Source: Bradyrhizobium sp. OK095 (GTDB taxonomy: Bacteria > Pseudomonadota > Alphaproteobacteria > Rhizobiales > Xanthobacteraceae). From it: a stretch of 64,000 nucleotides of DNA. Below are positions 25,026-34,216 of the stretch, piece after piece. The notes under the pieces were generated by a model, which had not been told where the DNA came from, searched no databases, and saw only the letters and a program-made list of their open reading frames with translations. The stretch is taken from NCBI RefSeq assembly GCF_900109945.1, contig NZ_FOBX01000006.1, positions 248,001-312,000 on the forward strand, read 5' to 3'. Position 1 is the stretch's first letter, and each line of letters begins with the position of its first letter. Both the position numbers and the translations under genes were made by a program.

Positions 25026-26357
25026 GTGTCCGACGTCACCGGTACAGCACGATGGTTGGGACCCTCGGCCGGCATGGCTGCGAGGCGCAACGGCTGGCTT
25101 GCCGGCCTGATCGTGCTGACCGCGCTGCTGGTGCTCGGCAATCTCGCCAAGGATGCCGCCGTTGACGTCGACTATGGCTGGGACGTGAAGGTCAACTGCG
25201 CCGCAGTCGACGCCCATGCCGCGGGGCTCGATCCATATTTCGTCAAGAATCTGGCGGGCACCACCTTCTCTTATCCTTATTTGCCCTTGACCCTGGATGT
25301 CTTCCGGCCGCTGTGTGCTGGTGGCTTTCTCATCCACCACTACAGGGGTGTTTATCTCATACTCGCGGTGCTCTGCGGCCTGCTTCTGCCCGGTCTCGGC
25401 CGACCACGAACGCGCTCGCGCGACGTTGCGCTCAGGGTGCTCTGCGCGCTCGGCGCTTTCGTCGGCTTCGAATGGGTCGTAGCGTCGGGGAATTTCGCGC
25501 TTCTGAGCGGCCTGCTGACCGTGATCGCTCTGCATCTTCTGCTTCGTTCGCCTGCGTCTGCCGCAACCGAACGCTGGACCTTCGCCATTCGTCTCGGCGG
25601 CGCTGTGCTGCTCGGCCTCGTGACCTCCTTCAAGCTGGTGTTTTGTCCCGTGCTGGCGGCGCTCTACTTTCTGCCGCTGCCGCCCGGCCGCAAGTTGACG
25701 CTGATCGCTGGTGCGGCGTTCGGCTTCGCGATGATGATCCTGTTATCGAAGCTGCTGTACCCCGATCCGTTCGCGAGCTGGCTGCTTGCAATCGGAGGAC
25801 AGATCCCAAACCAGCACGCGGTCGATCTGTTGGAGACGAATCCGTCGCTGCTGCTGCTGGCACAGAGCTTGATGGAGCATGCCGGGCTCGGCGCCCCCAA
25901 GCCGGCACTGTTGGCGGCCTATGTGCTCGGGGCTTTCGCGCTCGTGCTGGGGCCGCTCGTGCTGTCCGTGCTGCGCGCCGCCCGGAGCCAGCCGGGAACG
26001 GCAGCGGGATCGCTGCGGGCGCAACTGGACCGCTGGCTGATGGATCATCCGCGCACCGCGATGCGCGTCACTGTCCTCGCCATGTTGGCGCTGTATCTCA
26101 GCTCGCCACGCTTGAAGGAATATGCCTTCTTCGAGCTTGCGCTCTATGCCGCGATCCTCGTCGTCGATCTCCCAGCGTTGGCGCTGGCCGCCTTCTTCAC
26201 CATCGGCCTCGCTGTTCCTGCGCTGATCTCGATGACAGGCCACACATTCGAAGGCGGCTTTGGTCTGCTCATCGTTGCCCTGACATCCTTTTGGATCCTG
26301 CTGCTCGATTTTCGGGCCGAGCCGGAGCGCCTGGATGCGGACGGCACAAATTCATGA
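25026..26357 (+). CDS. GT87-like (DUF2029) membrane glycosyltransferase
   Basis: A protein of about 443 residues with roughly ten membrane helices, resembling GT-C family 87 polyprenyl-phosphate mannosyltransferase-type proteins. The first periplasmic loop contains GWDVKVNCAAVDAHAAGLDPY with an acidic residue in the position expected for the catalytic Asp, and FSYPYLPLTLDVFRPL follows. Such enzymes elongate cell-surface glycans. The GTG at 25026 is chosen because AAGG lies 10 bases upstream; an ATG at 25074 is the alternative. The MFS gene is divergent. Donor and acceptor are unknown. Confidence 0.75.
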   Translation: MSDVTGTARWLGPSAGMAARRNGWLAGLIVLTALLVLGNLAKDAAVDVDYGWDVKVNCAAVDAHAAGLDPYFVKNLAGTTFSYPYLPLTLDVFRPLCAGGFLIHHYRGVYLILAVLCGLLLPGLGRPRTRSRDVALRVLCALGAFVGFEWVVASGNFALLSGLLTVIALHLLLRSPASAATERWTFAIRLGGAVLLGLVTSFKLVFCPVLAALYFLPLPPGRKLTLIAGAAFGFAMMILLSKLLYPDPFASWLLAIGGQIPNQHAVDLLETNPSLLLLAQSLMEHAGLGAPKPALLAAYVLGAFALVLGPLVLSVLRAARSQPGTAAGSLRAQLDRWLMDHPRTAMRVTVLAMLALYLSSPRLKEYAFFELALYAAILVVDLPALALAAFFTIGLAVPALISMTGHTFEGGFGLLIVALTSFWILLLDFRAEPERLDADGTNS

Positions 26358-26514
26358 CAGCGTCAGTTTTCGAGGTGGCGCTCGGCGGACCATCACTCGA
26401 TCGACGCGGCCGCGGGCCGGGCACCATCAGCCCCCACGCAATTTCCGACACACGATCGTGTAGGCTCTTCGGTCGATTGGGCTTGCTCCTCCAGTCGAAT
26501 CCCGACGGATTGCA

Positions 26515-26543
26515 TTGCCGGAATTTACTCCACCTTAGATAAA
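26515..26543 (+). promoter_or_regulatory. candidate sigma-70-like promoter
   Basis: TTGCCG at 26515-26520 and GATAAA at 26538-26543 are separated by exactly 17 bases, in an AT-richer patch of the 269-base gap before the unassigned membrane protein gene. It would drive that gene and the overlapping GT22 gene. Only a pattern match. Confidence 0.4.
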
Positions 26544-26626
26544 TTGGCCGTAAATCATCGCCAAAGCTCGCATCCGGCGATCGGCCGGTGCACAGCCCTC
26601 AGGCTGGCTTTGTTCCGAGGGAAGCG

Positions 26627-28144
26627 ATGGATCAGCACGAGGTCTGGCACCAGCCGACGTTGGACAAGGTTGCCAACGCGATCGGGCCGTTCTTCCTCCG
26701 ATCGGCAGTCTATCTGTTCCTGATCTCGTTCGTTGGCCTGTTCTACCTCTTGAACGGGCCGGTTCTGCTTGGTCACTACGATCTGGGTTGGCATCTCGCC
26801 GCCGGCGACCTCATCCGTGAGCGGAACAGCATCCCTGTCCAGGATCCCTGGTCGTTCACCCACAATGCCAAGACATGGTTCAACCTGTCCTGGCTTTGGG
26901 ACGCGCTCGCCAGCGCAACGTTTCAATATGCAGGATTCGGCGGCCTCGTCCTCTTTGCTGTGCTCTCTGGCGCGGCGATCATCGGCATTCTCACGTCCAT
27001 CTGTCTCGGCTTTGGCGCATCGCCAATAGCGGTGTGCATCGCCGTGTTTCTGGGATGCCTGCTCTATCCCGCTTACGAAGCGTCGCCGAACATCTATCTC
27101 GCTGTGTCGCCGAACACATGCACAATGTTGTTTTGCGTCGTCTTCTACCGTGAATGCCTGAGCCGAACGCGGTGGCTGGTGCTTCCTCCATTGATGGCGC
27201 TTTGGGCCAATCTGCACGGCGGCTTCCTGCTCGGATTTTTCGTGATCGGCGTATTCTTCTGCGTAGCCCTGCTCCGGCGCGCCTGGCCCGATCTCAGGAT
27301 ATATGCGCTCGCCGGAATCGGAAGTTTCGCTGCGACATTCGTCAATCCGCTCGGCTGGAAAATCTACACCGGTGCAGCCGCGACGATGGGGCACTTCGTC
27401 CAGGGCAATATTGGCGAGTGGCTGTCTTACTACCACAACATGGAAATGCCAGGCAGCCTTCCCGGCATTCTGTACATGCTGAGCTTCGTCGCGCTGGAGC
27501 TGCACTTTCGCAACTCCAAACCAATCCCGCTCGAAACACGCTTGATGTCCTGGTTGTTCCTGCTCCTTGGGCTCTATCAGTTCAGGTACATCGCCTTCTT
27601 CTTCATATTCTCGACCGGGCCGCTCGCCCTTCACATCGATCGGTTGCTGCCTGCGCGATTCACCAATGGCGATTTTCGCGGACCTCTGCTCGCCGCGGGC
27701 ATCGTAGGATTATGCACGCTGCCGATCGGTTACCTGCGCGTTGCGCCCGATCTCGCACTTCCGGAGATGCTGTCGCGCGAAGATGCCGGCTATCTGCAAA
27801 AGCACTTCGCGGGCGCGCGCGTCCTGAACAACTGGAATGTCGGCGGTTACCTGATCTTCCGCACGCGCGGCGAGGTGCCCCTGTTCGTCGACGGCCGCGC
27901 CGCCACGGCTTATCCAGACGATCTCCTGCGCGACTATTTCAGGCTGGTGAGCTGGGACGTGGACCAGACGGCGTGGGACCTTGTGCTCGACAAGTACCGG
28001 ATCGACGCCGTGCTATGGGTCAAGGCGCACGACCAGCTGCGGCACTTTCTCGTCGAGAAGCGCGGCTGGCGCGAGCAATACATCGGCGCGTACGAAACTG
28101 TGTACGTCAGGCCCGATTTTGCCGACGTAGCCAAAAAACCATGA
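26627..28144 (+). CDS. polytopic membrane protein, GT-C-like, function unknown
   Basis: A 505-residue protein with about ten membrane helices and a soluble C-terminal domain from about residue 385 (AGARVLNNWNVGGYLIFRTR, then VDGRAATAYPDDLLRDYF). The first extramembrane loop has GHYDLGWHLAAGDLIRE, an Asp-containing segment placed like that of GT-C glycosyltransferases, but I cannot assign a family. Codon use is less GC-biased than flanking genes. GAGGGA lies 6 bases before the ATG at 26627, so the upstream in-frame start is rejected. Its stop overlaps the GT22 start (ATGA), tying the two in function. Confidence 0.82.
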   Translation: MDQHEVWHQPTLDKVANAIGPFFLRSAVYLFLISFVGLFYLLNGPVLLGHYDLGWHLAAGDLIRERNSIPVQDPWSFTHNAKTWFNLSWLWDALASATFQYAGFGGLVLFAVLSGAAIIGILTSICLGFGASPIAVCIAVFLGCLLYPAYEASPNIYLAVSPNTCTMLFCVVFYRECLSRTRWLVLPPLMALWANLHGGFLLGFFVIGVFFCVALLRRAWPDLRIYALAGIGSFAATFVNPLGWKIYTGAAATMGHFVQGNIGEWLSYYHNMEMPGSLPGILYMLSFVALELHFRNSKPIPLETRLMSWLFLLLGLYQFRYIAFFFIFSTGPLALHIDRLLPARFTNGDFRGPLLAAGIVGLCTLPIGYLRVAPDLALPEMLSREDAGYLQKHFAGARVLNNWNVGGYLIFRTRGEVPLFVDGRAATAYPDDLLRDYFRLVSWDVDQTAWDLVLDKYRIDAVLWVKAHDQLRHFLVEKRGWREQYIGAYETVYVRPDFADVAKKP

Positions 28145-29670
28145 CAGCCGGCGCTGCAACACTATCCGAGGCCGTCACAGTCCCAGCCGTCAAGGCCACG
28201 AGCTTCGCGGAGCGGCACGGCATGCTTTGCGCAGTGCTGTTGTTGGCCGCGGCCCTGCGGCTGCCGCTGGCCTTCTGGCCGAACATCAACCATGCCGACG
28301 AGATCTATCAGTATCTGGAGCCCGCCTGGCGCTTGCTCGGCCATGAGGGCGTCGTGACCTGGGAATGGCGCGACGGCATCCGGAGCTGGTTTTTGCCGAC
28401 CCTGTTCGCGGGGCCGGTCGCGCTTGGAGACTGGCTTGCCCCAGGCGGGTGGGGCGCCTTCGTCGTGCCGCGCCTCCTGGTCGGACTTGCCTCGTTGTCG
28501 ATCGTGCTGACGGCATGGCATTTCGGCGCACGAATCTCGCGGGCGCACGCCGTCGTCACGGCGGTGGCCGCCGCTGTCTGGTTCGAGCTTGTCTACTTCG
28601 CACCTCACACGCTGAGCGAACCGCTGGCAACGGCCGTCATCTTGCCGGCAGCATTGCTGCTGACCGGCGAACTTTCGCGAAATCGCCTTTTCATCGGCGG
28701 TGCGCTGCTCGCGCTCGCCTTTGTCTGGCGGTTTCAATATGCGCCGGCCTGTGCCGTGTTCGTGCTCGGCGCGTGCTGGAGGGATTTGCGAAACGCGCTT
28801 CCGCTGATCGGTGGAGGCTGCCTTGCTCTCGCGGTCGGGGCCGGCATCGACGTTGCGCACGGATCGACGCCATTCGGATGGCTCATCCAGAACATTCAGC
28901 AAAATCTCTTGCATGATCGCGCATCGGAATTCGGTGTCGCGCCGGCATATGCCTACGTCCTTCTGACTTCGGTTCTCTGGTCGGGCGCGACGCTGCTGAT
29001 GTTTCTGGCACTTTGGCGTGGCTGGCGGCATGCCCCTCTGTTGATCGTCGCCGCGATCGTGAATGTCGCGTTTCACAGCGTGATCGTGCACAAGGAATAC
29101 CGGTTCATCTTCCTGTCGATCGCGCTGCTGATCGTCGCCGCGGGACTTGGTTCGGGCGATTGGGCCGAGATGATGCGCCGGAAGCGGGCTTGGCGCGTCT
29201 CCGGGATCCATGCTGTTTGCGCGGGCTGGCTGCTGCTGTCGCTCGGATTGTCGGGCGCAACCTACATCATGCGCGACAATTGGACTCGGGGCACGGGCGA
29301 GGGGCGGCTGGCCGCGGAACTCGACGCGGATCCGGACCTCTGTGGCCTGGCCCTGTACGGCACGCACGACCCGTTCTTACCCGGACGCGGGCAACTTGCG
29401 CTCGGCCGCCCGGTCTATTCATTTTATCGGGACGACCCCCAAGCCAGGGGGCGGCTGCCGATTCTGGTTAAGCAGCACGAACGCGGCTTCAACCGTATCA
29501 TCGGCCCCTCGAGCCTCGCGAAGGAATTGCCGGCCGATTTCATGCAACGAACCTGTGCCCTGACGAGCCACGACATCACGGCCTGCGTCTTCGTGCGACA
29601 CGGCGCTTGCGATGCGGCTGCCGCCGGTCCCTTCGCAATCAACGCCGTCCTTATGCGCCTCAATTACTGA
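28141..29670 (+). CDS. GT22 (Alg9/PIG-B-like) mannosyltransferase family protein
   Basis: A 509-residue GT-C membrane enzyme. NHADEIYQYLEPAWRLLG in the first loop (about residues 48-65) contains the family's catalytic Asp-Glu, and the late HKEYRFIFLSIAL (about 318-330) matches the conserved HKEERF motif of family 22. It is translationally coupled to the preceding membrane protein. Eukaryotic relatives add mannose to lipid-linked glycans; bacterial members are poorly characterised, so the acceptor is unknown. A longer upstream frame overlaps the previous gene and is rejected. Confidence 0.85.
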   Translation: MTAGAATLSEAVTVPAVKATSFAERHGMLCAVLLLAAALRLPLAFWPNINHADEIYQYLEPAWRLLGHEGVVTWEWRDGIRSWFLPTLFAGPVALGDWLAPGGWGAFVVPRLLVGLASLSIVLTAWHFGARISRAHAVVTAVAAAVWFELVYFAPHTLSEPLATAVILPAALLLTGELSRNRLFIGGALLALAFVWRFQYAPACAVFVLGACWRDLRNALPLIGGGCLALAVGAGIDVAHGSTPFGWLIQNIQQNLLHDRASEFGVAPAYAYVLLTSVLWSGATLLMFLALWRGWRHAPLLIVAAIVNVAFHSVIVHKEYRFIFLSIALLIVAAGLGSGDWAEMMRRKRAWRVSGIHAVCAGWLLLSLGLSGATYIMRDNWTRGTGEGRLAAELDADPDLCGLALYGTHDPFLPGRGQLALGRPVYSFYRDDPQARGRLPILVKQHERGFNRIIGPSSLAKELPADFMQRTCALTSHDITACVFVRHGACDAAAAGPFAINAVLMRLNY

Positions 29671-29738
29671 TTGTCGGCGACGTCCTGGCTGGCGCAGCGC
29701 CGGCAGGTGCGTTCGCCGGAAAACGACCGCGCTAATCG

Positions 29739-29827
29739 TGGTGCGGGCAGCCGGGGTCGAACCGGCACAGCGCTTGCGCACCGAGGGATTTTAAGTCCCT
29801 TGCGTCTACCAATTCCGCCATGCCCGC
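29739..29827 (-). tRNA. tRNA-Leu (UAA anticodon)
   Basis: On the minus strand the sequence begins GCGGGCATGGCGGAATTGG, has the D-loop GGTAGACGC, the anticodon arm GGGACTTAAAATCCC with anticodon TAA, a long variable arm (CGGTGCGCAAGCGC region) and the T-arm CCGGTTCGACCCCGG, and closes with TGCCCGCACCA. The 7-base acceptor stem pairs fully and the CCA is encoded (29739-29741). The long variable arm and 86-base body confirm a class II leucine tRNA. No integrated element is seen next to it. Confidence 0.97.
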
Positions 29828-30001
29828 TTGATCCAACGAGATCAAACACTTAAGTCCACCTTCGGCCGTCTGGAATTGGCGCTTCGCAAGGCCGGGTGGG
29901 TGGTTCTTCCTTAAGCGAGCCGGCCGCACAAGGCAAAGCCTCAATCCGGACATCTGTTGTTGCTTTAGGCATTCTCAATCCACGGGGACTATTCATCCGG
30001 C

Positions 30002-30442
30002 ATGGCTGTTTCGTTCATAGCTGCTTCGTTTTCCTCTTCCCTGCGCGGCTCAGGCGCGCTTCTCGTGCTGCTTGCGGCAGGCGCCGTGCTGTCCGGCTGC
30101 GCCAGCATGAGCGAGACGGTCGCGCCGGCCTTCGCCGATCCCGCGGCATACGAATTGTACGATTGCAAGCAGCTCGAGGCCGAGCGCAAGGCGCTTGCCG
30201 CCCGCACCGCTGAATTGCAGAAGCTGATGGACAAGGCGGAGACCGGGGCCGGCGGCGCCGTCGTGTCCGAGCTCGCCTATCGCAATGACTACGTCTCGGT
30301 GCGTGGGCGGGCGCAGCTCGCCGAAGACGCCTGGCGCCGCAGCAGGTGCCGGGAAACGCCACCAGGTGCGGCGGCGCCGGCCGCTGCGCCGCAACGGCCG
30401 GACATCAAGCCGGCCCCGAAATCAGGCAGCGCCGTTCGCTGA
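30002..30442 (+). CDS. small lipoprotein with coiled-coil segment
   Basis: A 146-residue predicted lipoprotein. The N-terminal hydrophobic signal ends in the lipobox LSGC at about residue 33, followed by a helical, charged stretch (LEAERKALAARTAELQKLMD) that may form a coiled coil, and a Pro/Ala-rich C-terminus. It should be anchored in the outer or inner membrane facing the periplasm. I do not recognise the family. It lies between the tRNA-Leu and a convergent monooxygenase gene. Confidence 0.75.
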   Translation: MAVSFIAASFSSSLRGSGALLVLLAAGAVLSGCASMSETVAPAFADPAAYELYDCKQLEAERKALAARTAELQKLMDKAETGAGGAVVSELAYRNDYVSVRGRAQLAEDAWRRSRCRETPPGAAAPAAAPQRPDIKPAPKSGSAVR

Positions 30443-30463
30443 GCCCACACGACTGCGCCCGCG

Positions 30464-31666
30464 TCAGACGCGCCAGCGGTAGATCCAGTCCTGCCGCGCC
30501 AGCATGCGGTCCGGGCCGAGCGCGCGGATCGCAAGATCGCGCGCAATCGCGAGCGGCCCGCCGAGATGATAGATGCGGCCCTGTTGCCGGGCGGTCCGCT
30601 GCACCCGCCGCACCCGCGCCTGGCGCGCACGGCCATATTGCTTCAGCGCGGCGGTGATATCAGCGGTGCTCTCGGCGGCCTCGAGGCTCAGATGCTGCGC
30701 GAGCGTGGCGGCATCCTCGATCGCCATGCCGGCGCCTTGTGCGGCGAAGGGCAGCATCGCATGCACGGCGTCGCCAAGCAGCGCGACCGGGCCGTTGCTC
30801 CAGGGGCAGCCGTCGGGCACGCCGAACAGCGCCCATTTCCGCCAGTTGTCGACGGTCGCCAGCATCATCCGCGCCGCCGGCGGCCATCGTGGCGCAGCGA
30901 AGGCGTCCATCACCTCGCGGGGATCGCCGGGCGTGCTCCAGCCCGGCCTGTTCCAGGTGCCAGGGAGCACCGCGACCACGTTGATCTGGCGGCCGCCCGC
31001 GATCGGATAGGCAACGAGATGCGCGTTCGCGCCCATCCACAGCTGCACCCGCCGCGCGGTGAAATCCTTCGGCAATTGCGTGGCGTCCAGCGTGCCGCGC
31101 CAGGCGATCAGCCCGGAGAAGCGCGGCTGCACCTCGGGAAACAGATGCTGGCGGACCGTCGACCAGATGCCGTCGGCGCCGATCAGCGCGCTGGCGAGAT
31201 CGCTGCGGCGGATCGTGCCGCTGCGATGCACCACCGTCAGTCCCTTCGCGTGAGGCGCGAAATCTTCGAAGGTCGCGCCGAGTTTGAGGTCGATATCGGG
31301 ATGGTCGGCGATGGCGCCGGCGAGTGCGGATTGCAGATCGGCGCGATGCACCACCCAATAGGGGGCGCCGGCGCGCGCAGACGCCGCCTCGCCGAGCGGC
31401 ATGCGCAGCAGCTCACCGCCGGCCCGCGCGCTCATGATCGAGACCGCCTCAGGGACGACGGCGCGCAGCTTCAGCCGTTCGGCAAGTCCAAGCTCGACCA
31501 GCACGCGGCTGGCATTGGGGGAGAGTTGCAGGCCGGCGCCGACTTCCTCGAGCCGCTCGGCCTTTTCCAGCACGACGATGCGGAAGCCACGGGCGGCGAG
31601 CGCAAGTGCGGCCGTCAGTCCACCGATGCCGGCACCGGCGATGACGATTGTTCGGGAGAGCGCCAC
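30464..31666 (-). CDS. FAD-dependent aromatic monooxygenase (salicylate hydroxylase-like)
   Basis: A 400-residue class A flavoprotein monooxygenase. The dinucleotide motif IAGAGIGGLTAALALAARG is at residues about 10-28, the DG motif LIGADGIWSTVR at about 162-173, and GDAVHAMLPFAAQGAGMAIED at about 290-310 contacts FAD. It would hydroxylate an aromatic ring using NAD(P)H and oxygen. The start is a GTG at 31666 with AGGGG touching it, so the N-terminus is slightly uncertain. It lies 19 bases after a zinc-finger gene on the same strand. Confidence 0.88.
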   Translation of the reverse strand: MALSRTIVIAGAGIGGLTAALALAARGFRIVVLEKAERLEEVGAGLQLSPNASRVLVELGLAERLKLRAVVPEAVSIMSARAGGELLRMPLGEAASARAGAPYWVVHRADLQSALAGAIADHPDIDLKLGATFEDFAPHAKGLTVVHRSGTIRRSDLASALIGADGIWSTVRQHLFPEVQPRFSGLIAWRGTLDATQLPKDFTARRVQLWMGANAHLVAYPIAGGRQINVVAVLPGTWNRPGWSTPGDPREVMDAFAAPRWPPAARMMLATVDNWRKWALFGVPDGCPWSNGPVALLGDAVHAMLPFAAQGAGMAIEDAATLAQHLSLEAAESTADITAALKQYGRARQARVRRVQRTARQQGRIYHLGGPLAIARDLAIRALGPDRMLARQDWIYRWRV

Positions 31667-31685
31667 CCCTGACCGATGGACGCGG

Positions 31686-31931
31686 TCAGGCGACCTTGTC
31701 TTTCAGCACGCATTCCGGCGGACGGGCTTCGCCGGCCTTCAGGTCCGCCGCGAAGCGGTACAGCGTCGAGCAGTACGGGCAGATGATCTCGTTGTCGTTG
31801 CCGAGGTCCAGGAAGACGTGCGGATGATCGAACGGAGGGTTGGCGCCCACGCACATGAACTCTTGCGAGCCGATCTCGATGACGGGGACGCCGGCATCGT
31901 TATGGAAGTGCGGGACGACATGGTCGGACAT
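31686..31931 (-). CDS. zf-CHCC (NDUFS6-like) zinc-finger domain protein
   Basis: An 81-residue soluble protein. The zinc ligands appear as Cys in FMCVGANPPFDHPHVFLD with its His residues, and CPYCSTLYRF. This matches bacterial relatives of the complex I accessory subunit NDUFS6, often conserved as a single small gene in alphaproteobacteria. AGGA lies upstream of the ATG. The neighbouring monooxygenase follows after 19 bases, and whether the two proteins cooperate is unknown. Confidence 0.88.
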   Translation of the reverse strand: MSDHVVPHFHNDAGVPVIEIGSQEFMCVGANPPFDHPHVFLDLGNDNEIICPYCSTLYRFAADLKAGEARPPECVLKDKVA

Positions 31932-32236
31932 CGTAACTCATCCTGGAGTGGTAGTGGCGGCAGACACAATCAAAAACTGGCGCGGCATCTTTAAGGCGCC
32001 GCGGACCATACTGGGGGGTACCGATGATTGCTAGTCCAGGGGAACCGAAAGGACCGCATTGCCCCATGCTCATTTACTCATGCAAATTCGACACAATCTT
32101 GCGGCCTGAGAGAAGCCCTTCTTTCGTCGGGGACGTTGTGTCGCAATTTTGGCATACTATGTCTGTGGACGAGTGGAATTGCGGCAAAAGACGAACCATC
32201 AGGCGCAACCGATCTTGGACCGTCCGGGCTTTTGGC
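31932..32236. other. divergent intergenic region
   Basis: About 300 bases between the zinc-finger gene (minus) and the unknown membrane protein (plus). An open frame continues upstream through it to 32024, but its codons (TTA, AGA, ACA, many non-GC third positions) look non-coding. A TACTAT at 32153-32158 could be a minus-10 box. Nothing else is evident. Confidence 0.5.
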
Positions 32237-33373
32237 ATGAAGTGGCTGCGAATCAGCACAGCGTTGACCGGGATCGCGGCATGCAGCTTCCTGCTCGCCC
32301 AGGTCGCGCCGCATGCCCGCGAGGCCGGCGCGATTTTCGTCGCCCAGGATGATCCGGCCGCGCTGTCCGAGCTCAAGCTCAATGCGGCTCTCGCGCAGAA
32401 CGACCATCTGGTCCAGGACAATATCGAGGCCGCGCTCGCCGCGGGTGACGCCGATCTCGCCGACAGCTTTGTCGCGCTGGCGCGTGACCGCAATATCGCG
32501 CTGTCCGACGACCTGCTCAACCGCGTCAGCGACGCGGTCAAAGACGAAAATTCCACCTCGCATTTCGCCAAACGCTTTGCCACCGGGCTCGTCACCGGCA
32601 CCGCCGACGATGTCGCGAGCCTGTCGGGAACGGTGGCCGGCGATCTCTTCGTCATCGGCGATATCAGGGACGTGGTGCGGGAAGGCAAGCACCTCGCCAT
32701 GGGCGAGGACACCGACCGCCTGGTGCTTGGCCTTGCGACCGCGGGCCTTGCGGTGACGGCCGTGACTTACGTGTCGGTCGGCGGCGCCGCGCCGGTGCGC
32801 GCGGGGCTGACACTGGTGAAGGACGCGCGAAAAGTCGGGCGGCTCGGCGAGGGGCTCGCGGCGTGGGCCGGCCGGTCCGCGCGCGAGGTGGTCGATGCGC
32901 CGATGCTTCAGAATGCGGTCGCCAAGGGCTCGGTGTTCCGCCCCGGCGAGACTGTGAGCGCGATCAAGGCTGCGTTCCGCGCCGAGAAGGCTGGCGCGCT
33001 GGTCCGGCTCGGCAAGGACGTCACGCGCGTTGCCGAAAAGACCGGCACGCGCGGGGCGATGGACACGCTGCGCATCGCCGAGGGCCCGAAGGATGTCGCG
33101 CGCGCAGCCCGGCTTGCGGAAGCGCAAGGGAGCAAGACCCGTGCGATCATGAAGCTCTTCGGTCGCGGCGCGCTGCTGCTGATCGGCGGCGCATTCGATC
33201 TGGCGCTCTGGCTGTTCGGTGCGGCATTGACACTGTTCGGCCTGTTATCCTCGATCAAGGCCACGACCGAGCGGCTCACCCAGACCTGGTGCGATCGCAA
33301 ACGGGCGCGGCGGCTCCGCCGGGCCCAGATCGCCGCCGAGGCCGCTCTGGCGAACGCGGCCGTCACAGCCTAA
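32237..33373 (+). CDS. membrane-associated protein of unknown function
   Basis: A 378-residue protein with an N-terminal signal anchor (ISTALTGIAACSFLLAQ), an internal hydrophobic segment around residues 160-190 (LGLATAGLAVTAVTYVSVGG) and a C-terminal helix pair near residues 320-350 (RGALLLIGGAFDLALWLFG). The rest is helical, Ala-rich and charged. I do not recognise it. An in-frame ATG at 32159 is an alternative start. The basic C-terminus (DRKRARRLRRAQI) should face the cytoplasm. An alpha/beta hydrolase gene follows 32 bases later. Confidence 0.7.
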   Translation: MKWLRISTALTGIAACSFLLAQVAPHAREAGAIFVAQDDPAALSELKLNAALAQNDHLVQDNIEAALAAGDADLADSFVALARDRNIALSDDLLNRVSDAVKDENSTSHFAKRFATGLVTGTADDVASLSGTVAGDLFVIGDIRDVVREGKHLAMGEDTDRLVLGLATAGLAVTAVTYVSVGGAAPVRAGLTLVKDARKVGRLGEGLAAWAGRSAREVVDAPMLQNAVAKGSVFRPGETVSAIKAAFRAEKAGALVRLGKDVTRVAEKTGTRGAMDTLRIAEGPKDVARAARLAEAQGSKTRAIMKLFGRGALLLIGGAFDLALWLFGAALTLFGLLSSIKATTERLTQTWCDRKRARRLRRAQIAAEAALANAAVTA

Positions 33374-33405
33374 GATCACCCTTTCCCCACAACATCGCGG
33401 AACTG

Positions 33406-34164
33406 ATGATGCCGAGCTTTCACAACGGCGCCGTTGAAATTGCCTATCTCGACGAAGGCGAGGGCGAACCGATCATCCTGGTGCACGGCTTTGCCTCCAG
33501 CAAGAACGTGAACTGGGTCTATCCGACCTGGGTCTCGGAGCTGCGCAAGAACGGCCGCCGCGTCATCGCGCTCGACAATCGCGGCCATGGCGACAGCGCA
33601 AAGCTCTACGAGGCCGCGCAATATTCGATTCCCGTCATGGCGGGCGACGTGCTCGCGCTGATGGATCATCTCGCCATCCCGCAGGCCGACATCATGGGCT
33701 ATTCGATGGGGGGGCGGATGACGGCCTGGCTCGGCCTCAACGCGCCGCAGCGCCTGCGCTCGGCGATCCTCGGCGGCATCGGCATCGGCGGCCTGATCGA
33801 AGGCTCCGGGCCCGGCGAGAACGTGGCGAAGGCGCTGGAGGCGCCCTCGCTCGACGACGTCACCGATCCCGTCGGCCGCACGTTTCGTGCGTTTGCCGAC
33901 CAGACCCGTTCCGACCGCCGCGCGCTGGCGGCCTGCCTGCGCGGCACGCGCGATCTCATGACGAAGGATGACGCCGCGCGCATCGACGTGCCCGTGCTGG
34001 TCGCGGTCGGCTCGACCGACGACGTCGCTGGATCCGCGAGTGCGCTCGGCGCGATCATTCCGGGCTCGGAAGTGCTCGATATCCCCGGTCGCGATCACAT
34101 GCGCGCGGTCGGCGACAAGGTCTACAAGACGGGCGTGCTCGATTTCCTGTCACGTCGCGGCTGA
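33406..34164 (+). CDS. alpha/beta hydrolase
   Basis: A 252-residue alpha/beta-hydrolase. IILVHGFASSKNVNW supplies the oxyanion His-Gly, GYSMGGRMTAW the nucleophile elbow with Ser (about residue 100), and GRDHMRAVGD the C-terminal His; an acid residue is likely in GSTDDVAG. It would hydrolyse an ester or similar bond in the cytoplasm. Two consecutive ATG codons occur; GGAA is spaced well for the second at 33409. It follows the unknown membrane protein on the same strand. Confidence 0.88.
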   Translation: MMPSFHNGAVEIAYLDEGEGEPIILVHGFASSKNVNWVYPTWVSELRKNGRRVIALDNRGHGDSAKLYEAAQYSIPVMAGDVLALMDHLAIPQADIMGYSMGGRMTAWLGLNAPQRLRSAILGGIGIGGLIEGSGPGENVAKALEAPSLDDVTDPVGRTFRAFADQTRSDRRALAACLRGTRDLMTKDDAARIDVPVLVAVGSTDDVAGSASALGAIIPGSEVLDIPGRDHMRAVGDKVYKTGVLDFLSRRG

Positions 34165-34216
34165 AGGCAATGTTGTCTGAGGCCGTCGCGAAGCGCGAAC
34201 GCTGCTCGCAGCCCCT

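Noticed and set aside
27154..28140. N-terminal extension of the GT22 frame
   Set aside because: It lies fully inside the preceding membrane-protein gene in another frame; the ATGA overlap at 28141 is the natural start.
29739..30001. tRNA-Leu as an integration site of a mobile island
   Set aside because: No integrase, no repeated tRNA end and no change in composition next to it.
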